Below are positions 1 through 11,056 of a DNA stretch of 35,363 nucleotides, piece by piece; position 1 is the stretch's first letter; each line of letters starts with the position of its first letter. The translations under genes were made by a program, and so were the position numbers. The DNA is taken from NCBI GenBank assembly GCA_017429265.1, contig JAFRPG010000096.1, positions 1-35,363 on the forward strand, given 5' to 3'. Origin of the DNA: Clostridia bacterium (lineage in GTDB: Bacteria > Bacillota > Clostridia > Christensenellales > Aristaeellaceae). The notes beneath the pieces were generated by a model that was given only the letters and a program-made list of their open reading frames with translations, did no database searches and was not told the origin of the DNA.

Positions 1-1019
<1,019 letters not shown>

Positions 1020-1051
1020 GGTTGGATCACAACCGCCTTTCTGTCGTTGAT

Positions 1052-2086
1052 CTATTGCTTTTCCTCATTGCTGCCGAAGAGCTCGGACAGCTGCTGCCCC
1101 ATGCCGGACAGCACCGAGAGCACACGGCTGTACTGCATTCGCGTCGGTCCGATGACGCCGATGGTCCCCTGGCGCCCGCTCCGGGTGGAGTAGGTGGCCG
1201 TGACGATCGAGCAGTCGCTCATCTCGGGCACCCCGGTCTCCGGCCCGATGCGTACGGTGAAGGCGACGTCGCCTTTCTGCGCGATGATGGAGGCCAGCTT
1301 GTCGCGGGTCTCAATCAGGCTCAGGAAGCTGCGGGCCTTCTCCATGTCGCTGTATTCCGGGTAGGCCAGCATGTTGCTGACGCCGCCCACGGCGACGCGG
1401 CGGTGGGAATCGCCGTCCCGTGCCTCGCTCATCAGTCCGCTGAAAGACTGGAGCACCGCGGCGTTGCCCTCCATGCGGGCCATCAGGATCGGGATGCGGT
1501 CGCAGGCCTGCTGCGGCGTGCAGTCCGACAGGGCTTCCGTGAGGGCACGGGAGATCGTGTACAGTTCATCGCTGTCCATGTTCCGCGGAACGCTGATGAT
1601 GTGGTCCCGCACCAGACCGGCGTCTGTCACGATGATCGCCAGCGCCGATCCCGGCGAAACGCTGACCAGCTGGATGTTGCGGATCCGGGGCTGCTTGCCG
1701 CCAGGCTCGAGCACCACCGCCGTGTATCCGGTCAGGGTGGAGAGCACCTGGGCCGCCTGGTCGATGACCCGCTCCATCTGCTGCACCCGGTTCGCGAAGT
1801 GGGTGCGGATGGTATCGCTGCTGTCTGCGGTGATGCGTCCGGACTGGAGGAGCTGATCGACGTAGAGCCGGTAAGCCTTCGCGGACGGGATGCGCCCCGC
1901 GCTGACGTGCGGCTGGTCGAGATACCCCAGGTCTTCCAGATCGCTCATTTCGTTGCGGATCGTGGCGGAGGAGAGGCTGGTCTCATACTTGCGCGAGATC
2001 GTGCGCGAGCCCACGGGTACGGCTGTCAGGATATAGTCATCGATGATGGCCTGCAGAATCCGCAGTTTCCGGTCGTCCATTCCCAT
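1052..2086 (-). CDS. hrcA: Heat-inducible transcription repressor HrcA
   Basis: A 344-residue repressor of class I heat-shock genes that binds CIRCE and is kept active by GroEL. It begins with MGMDDRKLRILQAIIDDYI, a winged-helix domain containing VGSRTISRKY and SSATIRNEMSDLEDLGYLDQPHVSAGRIPS, the classic HrcA recognition region. The GAF-like core and the C-terminal GVIGPTRMQYSRVLSVLSGM motif are intact, and length is normal. The ATG has AAGGAGG eight to nine bases upstream. As first gene of hrcA-grpE-dnaK it is autoregulated through the operator just upstream. Confidence 0.98.
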   Translation of the reverse strand: MGMDDRKLRILQAIIDDYILTAVPVGSRTISRKYETSLSSATIRNEMSDLEDLGYLDQPHVSAGRIPSAKAYRLYVDQLLQSGRITADSSDTIRTHFANRVQQMERVIDQAAQVLSTLTGYTAVVLEPGGKQPRIRNIQLVSVSPGSALAIIVTDAGLVRDHIISVPRNMDSDELYTISRALTEALSDCTPQQACDRIPILMARMEGNAAVLQSFSGLMSEARDGDSHRRVAVGGVSNMLAYPEYSDMEKARSFLSLIETRDKLASIIAQKGDVAFTVRIGPETGVPEMSDCSIVTATYSTRSGRQGTIGVIGPTRMQYSRVLSVLSGMGQQLSELFGSNEEKQ

Positions 2087-2110
2087 GTGCCTGCCTCCTT
2101 TCCTGTGTTG

Positions 2111-2137
2111 TTAGCACTCGTCGGCGTTGAGTGCTAA
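2111..2137. promoter_or_regulatory. CIRCE operator (HrcA binding site)
   Basis: TTAGCACTC, nine bases, GAGTGCTAA: a perfect match to the CIRCE consensus with the canonical spacer. It lies just downstream of the hrcA -10 element, around the expected transcription start, and 24 bases upstream of the hrcA ATG. HrcA bound here would block transcription of hrcA-grpE-dnaK. Confidence 0.98.
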
Positions 2138-2147
2138 CCACAGTCAT

Positions 2148-2176
2148 ACAATAGCACGCACCGGTCTGTTTGTCAA
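2148..2176 (-). promoter_or_regulatory. Sigma-A type promoter of hrcA-grpE-dnaK
   Basis: On the minus strand TTGACA (2171-2176), 17 bases, TATTGT (2148-2153). The CIRCE element begins ten bases downstream of the -10. The consensus -35 and ideal spacing indicate strong expression when HrcA is released. Confidence 0.88.
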
Positions 2177-2266
2177 GGGCATGGAGAGGAAAAACCTGCG
2201 ATTTTGCGGAAGAAAGGGACGGCGGGATCTGCGCACCGAAAAAAAGCGAATTCATATGAAAAGTCC

Positions 2267-2295
2267 TTGAACCGGCGGGCCGGAAATGTTATAAT
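2267..2295 (+). promoter_or_regulatory. Promoter of the GH5 glycosidase gene
   Basis: TTGAAC (2267-2272), 17 bases, TATAAT (2290-2295), 46 bases before the ATG at 2342. It diverges from the hrcA promoter about 90 bases away. No operator-like repeat is evident. Confidence 0.8.
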
Positions 2296-2341
2296 CGGAT
2301 CAGAGACAACCGCACATGATTATAAGTAAGGAGGAAACGGC

Positions 2342-3370
2342 ATGCGTTCACTCGACGGCTACATGCGTGGCATCGACCTCGGCGGATGGTTCTCCCAGTG
2401 CGACCACAGGGAGGAAACGTACTCGAACTTTATTAAAGAGGAAGACTTTGCGCGGATCCGGGACTGGGGCCTTGACCACGTCCGCCTGCCCGTGGACATC
2501 GAGCTTTTCGAGACCCGGGACGGGCAGCGCATCGAATCCGGCTTTGCCCACCTGCAGCGCGCCATGGACTGGGCGGAAAAGTACGGACTGAACCTGGTGC
2601 TCGACCTGCACAAGACCTACGGCTACAGCTTTGACGTGGGGGAGAAGGAGGCAGGCTTCTTCCACGACGAGGCCCTGCAGGAGCGCTTCTGCGCGATCTG
2701 GGAGGAGCTGGCCCGCCGCTACGGGAACCTTCACGACCGGGTGGCCTTTGAACTGCTCAACGAGGTGACGGACCCGGCCGACGGCCCGCTGTGGAACGCG
2801 ATCGCGGCCCGGTGCATCGCGCGTGTCCGCCGCATCGCACCGGAGACCTGGATCCTGATCGGCGGCTACTGGAACAACAGCATCAGCGCACTGAAGGACC
2901 TGGATCCGCCGGCGGACGACCGGATCGTCTACAACTTCCACTGCTATGATCCCGTCATGTTCACCCATCAGGGCGCTTACTGGGTCGCCGGCATGGACAG
3001 GAACTACCGCCTGCCGATCACGGTCACCTACCGCCGTCTGGCGGAGGACACGGAGCGCGTCATCGGCCGGAAGGCCACCGGCATGGAGATCTTTGATCCG
3101 GATGAAATGCTGAGCGCCGCGTATTTCGAGCATTCCATGGCGGAAGCCGTCCGCGTGGCGGAGGAGCGCAACGTGCCGCTCTACTGCGGCGAGTACGGCG
3201 TGATCAACCTCGCGGACCCGCAGGACACGGTTGCGTGGTACCGGATGATCCATCAGGCGTTTGAGAAGTACGGCATCGGCCGCGCCGCCTGGTCCTATCG
3301 GAAGATGGACTTCGGCCTGGTCGACGAACACGCGGATCCCGTGCGCGAGGAGCTCATCAGTCTGCTCTGA
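2342..3370 (+). CDS. Glycoside hydrolase family 5 protein (cellulase-like fold), cytoplasmic
   Basis: A 342-residue (beta/alpha)8 glycosidase of the GH5 family. Visible features are GIDLGGWFSQ near the N-terminus, DHVRLPVD around residue 46, VLDLH at 87-90, the acid/base Glu141 in ELLNEVTDP, NFHCYDP around His200, and the nucleophile Glu284 in YCGEYGV, followed by AWSYRKMDFG. GH5 enzymes cleave beta-1,4 or related glucans, mannans or glycosides with retention; the substrate cannot be told here. There is no signal peptide or binding module, so it probably acts in the cytosol on imported oligosaccharides or glycosides. AAGGAGG lies seven bases before the ATG. It appears monocistronic. Confidence 0.9.
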   Translation: MRSLDGYMRGIDLGGWFSQCDHREETYSNFIKEEDFARIRDWGLDHVRLPVDIELFETRDGQRIESGFAHLQRAMDWAEKYGLNLVLDLHKTYGYSFDVGEKEAGFFHDEALQERFCAIWEELARRYGNLHDRVAFELLNEVTDPADGPLWNAIAARCIARVRRIAPETWILIGGYWNNSISALKDLDPPADDRIVYNFHCYDPVMFTHQGAYWVAGMDRNYRLPITVTYRRLAEDTERVIGRKATGMEIFDPDEMLSAAYFEHSMAEAVRVAEERNVPLYCGEYGVINLADPQDTVAWYRMIHQAFEKYGIGRAAWSYRKMDFGLVDEHADPVREELISLL

Positions 3371-3410
3371 CAAAAAAAGGTGTCAATGTTCCGTTCAGCG
3401 GGAATAAACG

Positions 3411-3469
3411 GGAAGCCTCCTTCGTTCTGTGGGTGAAGCGACCCGGTCACCCGAACAAGGAGGTTTTCC
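3411..3469 (+). other. Long intergenic hairpin (terminator or leader structure)
   Basis: Arms at 3411-3435 and 3448-3469 pair almost throughout: GGAAGCCTCCTT with AAGGAGGTTTTCC, GTTC with GAAC, and GGGTG with CACCC, closing a loop of about 12 bases. The right arm carries a buried AAGGAGG (3457-3463) and ends in four T. A second, unpaired AAGGAGG at 3471-3477 is the real ribosome binding site of the next gene. It may end the GH5 transcript or act as a 5' leader of the secreted protein gene. I do not recognise a known riboswitch class. Confidence 0.55.
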
Positions 3470-3485
3470 TAAGGAGGCATTGTCC

Positions 3486-4544
3486 ATGAAAAAGAGATTT
3501 GTCTGCATGCTCGCCGCCCTCTTGATCCTGACTTTCTGCCTGCCAGCGTCGGCGGCTTCCCTGGTCGGCAGTTCCGCCGGGATCGGGCAGCGCATCTCCC
3601 CGACCACCTGGGTGGCGCAGTACAACGGAAGCACCCTGCCCAGCGCCCTGGACGACAACTCCTCCACCTGCTGGAGCTTCAGCATCTGGAGCGGCATCGC
3701 CTCGGACAGCACGCCGGAGGCCACCTTCTACTTCAGCGGCGAGACCCTCACCACGGTCTGGATGCGCGCCGGCAACTACCGGAGTATCAACGACTACTTC
3801 AACAACGCGTTTCCCACCCAGGTCCGCCTGCGCATCCACATGGGCAGCGGCAGCGTGGACTACAACTATCAGTTGGACGATCTCTACGACACGATCACCA
3901 GCTCCGAGAACTGGAAGAACGGCTACCAGAGCCTGCAGCTGCCCGTCCCCGCGGCCGACGTGAGGCGGGTGGAACTCTTCATCCTCACCTGGCGCGGCGG
4001 CTCGACCGGCAACAGCGAGCTGTGCATCAGCGACATCGCCTTCTCCGGCCAGGCCGGGGTCCCCACCACCACACAGCCGATCAGCCAGACCGGCGGCGGG
4101 ATCAACACAACGCTGATCATGCGCCTGGCGACCCGCTCCGGCCCCTCCACCAAGTACACGGGGCTCGGCTCCTACTTCAAGGAGGGCGCGCCCGTCAAGG
4201 TGCTGACCAAGGCCTTTGACTACAGCAACGGGATCTGGTGGGTCCAGGTCGAGTTCACCTATCAGGGAACGCTCCGCCGCGCCTATACCGGCCTGAAACG
4301 CGTGAACGTGGACATCGACCGCGTCCCGGAGGAGAAGCAGCTCGGCAGCGCCACCGTGAAGCGTGCGGCCACCGCCTACTACGGTCCCGGAACGGCCTAT
4401 ACCCGGTACAAAAACGCCGTCCCCGCCTACACGACGGGAACGGTGTGGAACCGCGAGAACGGATATGTCCAGTTCGAGTATATCAACGACAGCGGGACGA
4501 AGGTCCGGGTCTGGCTCTCCTCGAACGACGTGAACATGTACTGA
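3486..4544 (+). CDS. Secreted protein: NADase-type glycan-binding-like (discoidin fold) domain plus SH3-like domains
   Basis: A 352-residue protein. I chose ATG 3486 because it gives a typical signal peptide (MKKRF, hydrophobic core, cleavage near ASA at 21-23) and AAGGAGG lies eight bases upstream; the in-frame ATG at 3429 falls inside the hairpin. Residues about 37-188 resemble the discoidin/NADase-type glycan-binding fold: SALDDNSSTCWSF, VWMRAGNYRS, FPTQVRLRIH and a terminal ISDIAFSG strand. Residues about 205-352 hold two SH3b-like segments, the first with MRLATRSGPSTKYTGLG and the second with VKRAATAYYGPGTAYTRY. No catalytic motif is visible. Likely surface or secreted adhesion to glycans or the cell wall; exact role unknown. 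Confidence 0.75.
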   Translation: MKKRFVCMLAALLILTFCLPASAASLVGSSAGIGQRISPTTWVAQYNGSTLPSALDDNSSTCWSFSIWSGIASDSTPEATFYFSGETLTTVWMRAGNYRSINDYFNNAFPTQVRLRIHMGSGSVDYNYQLDDLYDTITSSENWKNGYQSLQLPVPAADVRRVELFILTWRGGSTGNSELCISDIAFSGQAGVPTTTQPISQTGGGINTTLIMRLATRSGPSTKYTGLGSYFKEGAPVKVLTKAFDYSNGIWWVQVEFTYQGTLRRAYTGLKRVNVDIDRVPEEKQLGSATVKRAATAYYGPGTAYTRYKNAVPAYTTGTVWNRENGYVQFEYINDSGTKVRVWLSSNDVNMY

Positions 4545-4548
4545 GCCG

Positions 4549-6343
<1,795 letters not shown>

Positions 6344-6347
<4 letters not shown>

Positions 6348-7078
6348 GCTTCCTCATTCAGCCGGCTTTCGAGCCAGCGCTTTTCTTTGTCGGTCAGACG
6401 GGCGGAGGGGAGGAGATCGGGGCGGTGCTCCGCCGTGGCCAGGATCGACTGCTCCCGCCGCCATTTGGCGATCTCGGCGTGGTTGCCGTTCAGCAGGACC
6501 TCGGGGACGGTCAGGCCGTTCCACTCCCTGGGCCGGGTATACTGCGGATACTCGAGCAGGCCGTCGGAGAAGGACTCCTCCTCCGGGCTCTCCGCGCTGC
6601 CGAGCACGCCCGGGATGAAGCGCGCCACGCAGTCGGTCAGCACCATCGCGGCCAGTTCGCCGCCGGTGAGGATGTAGTCTCCGATCGAGATCTCCTCATC
6701 CACGCAGGTGTCGAGCGCACGCTGGTCCACACCCTCGTAGTGGCCGCAGAGGAGCACGAGTCTTTCCTCGCCGGCCAGCTCCCTGGCCAGCTCCGTGTTC
6801 AGGGTGCGGCCCCGCGGGCCCAGGTAGATGCGCCGCCCGCGGAAGTCATCGCCGCAGATGGAGCGCATGGCGTCGGCGATCGGCTGGGCCAGCATCACCA
6901 TGCCCGCGCCGCCGCCGAAGGGATAGTCGTCGGTGTTCTTGTGCTTGAGCAGGGAGAATGGACGGATGTCCGTCACGCGGATGTCCAGGAGGCCCTGCTC
7001 CCTCGCGCGGCCGAGGATGCTGGCGCCGAGGACGCTTTCAAACATCTCCGGGAAGATGGTGAGTATGTCAATCCGCAT
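6344..7078 (-). CDS. trmD: tRNA (guanine-37-N1)-methyltransferase TrmD
   Basis: A 244-residue SPOUT knot methyltransferase making m1G37 with SAM, which prevents +1 frameshifts. It begins MRIDILTIFPEMF and contains DDYPFGGGAGMVM, LCGHYEGVDQR and SIGDYILTGGELAAM, the SAM-binding trefoil knot, then LEYPQYTRP and SGNHAEI-like LLNGNHAEIAKWRR. At the position of the catalytic Asp of E. coli/H. influenzae TrmD (in EDSF) this protein has EESF; I think this variant also occurs in other Clostridia but could not check. It overlaps rimM by 11 bases. The usual partners rpsP and rplS are not in this operon. Confidence 0.97.
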
Positions 7079-7595
7079 AGACGGCTACCTCTTCCAGCCG
7101 CGCGGCGCAGACGCGCAGGACGCAGGCCTCCACATCCTTTTCGGTGAACACGTCGGGCAGGGCGGGCGCCATCATGGAGCCGCCTTTCGGGGTGCGGAAG
7201 ACATAGACGTCGGTGGGGCCGTGCTGCAGCACGTCGGTCAGGACGCCCAGCTCCCGGCCTTCCTCGTCCAGCGCGCGGCAGCCGATCAGGTCCGAGATGT
7301 AGTACATGCCCTCCGGCAGGGCGGCCGCATGAGCCCGGTCGATGTAAACCGACTCTCCCCGAAGTTTCTCCGCGTCCTCGGGGGAGGCGCAGTCGCCGAG
7401 GGTGACGTAGGCAAAGCCGTCGTGCACGCGGGAACAGCGGGCGCGGATCGGCTCGTACGCGTCGCCGCGTTTCAGGTAGAGGGTGGTCCACCGCTTGAAA
7501 TCATCGGGGTTCTGCGCCCAGACGGAGAGCTTGGCCTCGCCGTGCACTCCCTGGGGCCGGAGAACTTCCCCGACCTGAAAATAAGGCGTCAGCAT
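7068..7595 (-). CDS. rimM: 16S rRNA processing / ribosome maturation factor RimM
   Basis: A 175-residue protein that binds the 30S head (S19) and assists maturation. The N-terminal RimM barrel has FQVGEVLRPQGVHGEAKL, close to the family GxIxxxhGxxGExxV pattern; the PRC-barrel half includes YYISDLIGCRALDEEGRELGVLTDV and PALPDVF. I use ATG 7593-7595 because GGAGG lies nine bases upstream and the N-terminus then matches the family; a longer in-frame ORF to 7679 has no family similarity. The start is one base past the end of the vanY-like gene, and the end overlaps trmD. Confidence 0.95.
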   Translation of the reverse strand: MLTPYFQVGEVLRPQGVHGEAKLSVWAQNPDDFKRWTTLYLKRGDAYEPIRARCSRVHDGFAYVTLGDCASPEDAEKLRGESVYIDRAHAAALPEGMYYISDLIGCRALDEEGRELGVLTDVLQHGPTDVYVFRTPKGGSMMAPALPDVFTEKDVEACVLRVCAARLEEVAVYAD

Positions 7596-7596
7596 C

Positions 7597-8994
7597 TCAG
7601 ATCGCCTCCTCATCGTTCGTGCCGTATTTCTCGATGTACTCCTCCAGGCAGAGGTTTTCCCGGTGCATGATCTCCGCATGCGGCTGACCGACCCAGCGGT
7701 AGTGCCAGGCCTCGGAGGTGTAGCCGGTGATCTTGCTCTTGCCCTCGGGGTACCGCTGGATAAAGCCGTACTCCCAGCTGTGTGCCAGCAGCCACTTGGC
7801 CTGCTTCGTGCCCTTGAAGCTCTTGCCGGGGACCGTGATGTCGAAGCAGGTGCCGAGATGATGCTCCGAGCAGCCGGGATCGGCGGCGGTGTTGCGCGCC
7901 GCCTGCTGGGCTTTGGCCCTTGAGAGGTTATTGGAATTCATGAGCTCCCGGACCCGTTTGTCGAAGATCTGCTTCTGATCCGCCTCGCTGCGCCAGGCGG
8001 CGCTGATCTGCCAGGTCTTGATCCCGTCCGCCCGGGCGGCACGGAGCATGGTCATCAGCGCGTCGACCGCCAAGAGTTCCGCGGTCGTGTTCCTGTACTT
8101 GATCGTGACCACGGCGCTGTCGCAGTAGTCGTTCATCACGATGAGCTGCAGGGGCTGATAGCCTTCGGGCAGGGGATGGGTCTTGTTGACGAGCAGCGGC
8201 AGGCCGTCGGCCCGCACGTAGGGGAGCGCCGCGCCGGCGTCCGGGGTGGGCACGGGCGTCGGGCTCGGGGCGGGCACGGCGGTGTCCGCATAGAGGATGG
8301 CCGCCGTCGCGGGACCCACGGCGCCGTCCTGCTTGAGGCCGTTCACCTTCTGGAACCATTTGACGGCATCCCGGGTCGCGTTCCCGAACTGGCCGTCGGC
8401 CGTGCCGGACAGGTATCCCAGCGCCCTGAGACGCTCCTGCAGCCGCCGGACCTCCTCGCCCTTGCTGCCCTTGGACAGGACCGTGGAGGCGGCTTCGGTC
8501 GGCTTGGGGGTCGCCGTGGGTGCGGGGGAGGGCGTGACGGGGGCGGCGGTGTGGATGGAGGAGCCGTAGAGGATCGTCTCGGTGTCCTGTCCCACATAGC
8601 CGTCGGCCTTCAGACCGTGCTCCTTCTGGAAGCGCTGGACAGCGTCCTCCGTGCCCGGGCCGAACTGCCCGTCCACCGTGCCGGTGTAGTAGCCCAGCTC
8701 GGCCAGGCGGTTCTGCAGCCGGAAGACACGCTCGCCGGCGCTGCCGTTGTGCAGGGAAGGCTGCTGGGTGGGCTGGTCCGGGCTGCGGGTGACAGCCATG
8801 ACATTGCCGTACATGGGGGGAGGCTGCGGGGTGGCGTTCCGCTCGGTCATCCAAACCGGGAGCACCCGGAACAGCCAGATGACCAGCGCGATGAAGAGGA
8901 CCGCGAACAGAGCCAGCAGGCAGAGCATGGCAAAATGGGAGGGAACGCGTCCCTCCGTCGATGCCGTTTCCTTTTCCCGGCGCCAACCGTTCAT
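7597..8994 (-). CDS. Membrane-anchored D-alanyl-D-alanine carboxypeptidase (VanY/peptidase M15) with two peptidoglycan-binding domains
   Basis: A 465-residue protein. Residues about 20-43 form one membrane segment after a short basic N-terminus, so the rest is extracytoplasmic. Two PG_binding_1 domains follow at about 84-143 and 174-234, each with an RLQxRLxxLGY start and a VDGQFG or ADGQFG core, separated by Thr-Pro-Ala linkers. The C-terminal domain (about 265-465) is VanY-like: the zinc motif SEHHLGTCFDI (His378, Asp385) and EAWHYR (Glu428, His431). It should trim the terminal D-Ala from peptidoglycan stems. The ATG overlaps the trmB stop by four bases, which places this wall enzyme inside an RNA-modification operon. 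Active-site residues are all present. Confidence 0.93.
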   Translation of the reverse strand: MNGWRREKETASTEGRVPSHFAMLCLLALFAVLFIALVIWLFRVLPVWMTERNATPQPPPMYGNVMAVTRSPDQPTQQPSLHNGSAGERVFRLQNRLAELGYYTGTVDGQFGPGTEDAVQRFQKEHGLKADGYVGQDTETILYGSSIHTAAPVTPSPAPTATPKPTEAASTVLSKGSKGEEVRRLQERLRALGYLSGTADGQFGNATRDAVKWFQKVNGLKQDGAVGPATAAILYADTAVPAPSPTPVPTPDAGAALPYVRADGLPLLVNKTHPLPEGYQPLQLIVMNDYCDSAVVTIKYRNTTAELLAVDALMTMLRAARADGIKTWQISAAWRSEADQKQIFDKRVRELMNSNNLSRAKAQQAARNTAADPGCSEHHLGTCFDITVPGKSFKGTKQAKWLLAHSWEYGFIQRYPEGKSKITGYTSEAWHYRWVGQPHAEIMHRENLCLEEYIEKYGTNDEEAI

Positions 8995-9713
8995 GGTGTT
9001 CCTCCTACCGGGGCAGGGCGGTCCCCGGGCAGCTCCCAGCGCGTGAAGTCCTCGTCGATCACGGCGTCCGTTTTGCGCCAGATCCCGGCTTTGATCGGGA
9101 TGCCGGCCGCTGCGAAGCGGAGCTCATGCTCGCTGACATAGTTCGGTGAAAAACCGGAGGCATGGAGGTCCTCCGTGATCCATACGGGCTCGAAACCGCT
9201 GACCTCGAAGTAGCGCTTCGAGTCGCGGAACAGTTCGTCGTCATCGGTCTTGAACCAGATCTCGCCGCCCACCGGGAGGAGCCTGCGGTACTGGACCAGC
9301 TGACGCGGATGGGTGAGACGGCGCTTCTTGTGCCCGCGGCGGGGCCAGGGATTGCAGAAGCGGATGTAGATCCGGGAGACGCCGTCCTCCGGCGCGAGGA
9401 TCCCGCTGAGCTGCTCGATGTTCGCGCGGGCCAGGAGGGCGTTGCGCACATCCTCCCCGCATGCCGCGGCAATGTTCCGCCTCGCGTCGCCGAGGACATC
9501 GGGGGAGATATCGATGGCCAGATAGTTGACAAACGGGTTGTCCGCGATCATGGCGGCGGTGGCCACGCCCTTGCCGCAGCCGAGTTCCAGGTGGAACGGG
9601 GCGCTGTTCGCGAAGAGGGAGAGCCACCGGCCGCGGTAATGCTCCGGGGGATCGATCACCCAGGGGCAGGCGGCCAGCTCGGGGCGGGCCCATTTCTTCT
9701 TTCGCATGTGCAT
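8991..9713 (-). CDS. trmB: tRNA (guanine-46-N7)-methyltransferase TrmB
   Basis: A 240-residue Rossmann methyltransferase forming m7G46 in tRNA. It shows the SAM motif HLELGCGKGVATAAM, the following NYLAIDI acid, and FCNPWPRRGHKKRRLTHPRQL, the family signature; many homologues have DPWP where this has NPWP. The C-terminal WFKTDDDELF and ALRFAAAGIPIKAG-like segments are also typical. ATG 9711-9713 has GGAGGG ten bases upstream. It is the first gene of the trmB-vanY-rimM-trmD-RluA-tgt operon and has its own promoter at 9758-9785. Confidence 0.95.
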   Translation of the reverse strand: MHMRKKKWARPELAACPWVIDPPEHYRGRWLSLFANSAPFHLELGCGKGVATAAMIADNPFVNYLAIDISPDVLGDARRNIAAACGEDVRNALLARANIEQLSGILAPEDGVSRIYIRFCNPWPRRGHKKRRLTHPRQLVQYRRLLPVGGEIWFKTDDDELFRDSKRYFEVSGFEPVWITEDLHASGFSPNYVSEHELRFAAAGIPIKAGIWRKTDAVIDEDFTRWELPGDRPAPVGGTP

Positions 9714-9757
9714 GACGGCGGTTCCCTCCGGTCCGGTCTTCAGGATGAATCGGGTTT

Positions 9758-9785
9758 ATTATACCGCATCGGTTGCTGTTGTCAA
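9758..9785 (-). promoter_or_regulatory. Promoter of the trmB-tgt operon
   Basis: Minus-strand TTGACA (9780-9785), 16 bases, TATAAT (9758-9763), about 45 bases before the trmB ATG. Both hexamers are perfect consensus. It is divergent from the galM promoter, with the two -35 boxes 14 bases apart. Confidence 0.88.
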
Positions 9786-9799
9786 GGAAGGGAAAAGGC

Positions 9800-9827
9800 T
9801 TGACAACGCGGCGCGATGCGCTACAAT
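9800..9827 (+). promoter_or_regulatory. Promoter of galM
   Basis: TTGACA (9800-9805), 16 bases, TACAAT (9822-9827), 35 bases before the galM ATG. Lies back to back with the trmB promoter. Confidence 0.85.
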
Positions 9828-9862
9828 GGGGTTGACATCTCGAATTGACAGGAGGGTTTTTC

Positions 9863-10930
9863 ATGGCCATCACAGCAAAGCCGTTCGGCAAGGCGCCCGA
9901 CGGACAGGAAGTCACGATGTACACCCTGACCAATCAGACCGGCGCGTCGATTTCCGTGATCGACTACGGCGCGATCCTGACCTCGATCATCGTGCCGGAC
10001 CGTGAGGGCAACCTGGCGGACGTGGCGCTCGGCTTTGACTCCATGGAGAAGTACGGCGCGGGGCACGGCAGCATGGGCGACACCATCGGCCGCTACGGCA
10101 ACCGCATCGGCAAGGGCCGCTTTGTCATCGACGGCGTGGCCTATCAGCTGGCTCTCAACGATCACGGCAGGAACAGCCTCCACGGCGGCCCCGGCAACTT
10201 CGCCACCAAAATGTGGGAGGCGTGCCCGGTCGAGTACGCGCACCGCGACAGTGTGGCCTTCCGCTATGTCAGCCCCGACGGCGAAGAAGGCTTCCCCGGC
10301 ACGCTCGACGTCACCGTGACCTATACCTGGGATGAGGACAACAATCTGATCATCCGCTATGAGGCCACCACCGACAAGCCCACCCTCTGCAACCTGACCA
10401 ACCACACCTACTTCAACCTGGCCGGCCATGACCACGGCACGGTCCGCGACCATGAGGTCATGATCGACGCGGACGTCATCACGCCCGTGGACGACGAGCT
10501 GATCCCTCTGGGAAGCTACATGCCCGTCAGCCAGACCGCGCTCGACCTGCGCGAGGGCATGCTCCTGGGCGAGGGCCTTGACGCGATGGACACCTGCCCG
10601 CAGATGGCTCCCGCGCAGGGATATGACCACAACTATGTCCTGCGCAAGGGCAGCGCGATGGGCTTTGCCGCCGCGGTCTATCACGACGGGACCGGCCGTT
10701 CGATGGAGGTTATCACCGACCAGCCGGCCGTTCAGCTCTACACCGCCTGCACGGCCGACTACGAGGGCGGCAAGGGCGGCGCGCACTATGGCCGGTACTC
10801 CGGCCTGTGCCTGGAGACGCAGCACTGCCCGGACGACCCCAACAATCCCCAGTTCCCCGGCACGACGGTGCTCCGCCCGGGCGAAAAGTACGACACGACG
10901 ACCATCTACGTCTTCCGGACGGAGGACTGA
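9863..10930 (+). CDS. galM: Aldose 1-epimerase (galactose mutarotase)
   Basis: A 355-residue mutarotase interconverting alpha and beta anomers of galactose, glucose or related sugars. Motifs are VIDYGAILTSIIVPDREG, GRYGNRIGKGRF, NSLHGGPGNF, the catalytic His in NLTNHTYFNL, the DHNYVLR sugar-binding segment, and the catalytic Glu in GLCLETQHCPDDPN. Length is normal and it has no signal peptide. ATG 9863 has AGGAGG eight bases upstream; an in-frame ATG at 9845 lacks this. It stands alone, flanked by its own promoter and a terminator, with no Leloir-pathway gene beside it. Confidence 0.96.
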   Translation: MAITAKPFGKAPDGQEVTMYTLTNQTGASISVIDYGAILTSIIVPDREGNLADVALGFDSMEKYGAGHGSMGDTIGRYGNRIGKGRFVIDGVAYQLALNDHGRNSLHGGPGNFATKMWEACPVEYAHRDSVAFRYVSPDGEEGFPGTLDVTVTYTWDEDNNLIIRYEATTDKPTLCNLTNHTYFNLAGHDHGTVRDHEVMIDADVITPVDDELIPLGSYMPVSQTALDLREGMLLGEGLDAMDTCPQMAPAQGYDHNYVLRKGSAMGFAAAVYHDGTGRSMEVITDQPAVQLYTACTADYEGGKGGAHYGRYSGLCLETQHCPDDPNNPQFPGTTVLRPGEKYDTTTIYVFRTED

Positions 10931-10977
10931 CCGGGACGGCGCTTCATCTTCCTTGAACGGATGAGGCGTTCCCGCGG

Positions 10978-11014
10978 AAAGACGGAAATCCCTCGGGAAA
11001 TCCGTCTTTTTCTT
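10978..11014 (+). terminator. Rho-independent terminator after galM
   Basis: AAAGACGGA and TCCGTCTTT arms enclose a short inner CCC/GGG stem, followed by a T run (11007-11011). The A run on the left arm would also allow some function in the opposite direction. Confidence 0.88.
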
Positions 11015-11056
11015 GTAAAATGAGCCGATTTGACGGCCCGCGGACCGTCCCCGCGG

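Noticed and set aside
3411..3485. Possible known riboswitch before the secreted protein gene
   Set aside because: No match to conserved cores of classes I know (for example c-di-GMP, cobalamin, fluoride, guanidine).
8991..9713. NPWP instead of DPWP in TrmB as a sign of lost activity
   Set aside because: The variant is, as far as I recall, seen in other Clostridia, and the rest of the motif is intact.
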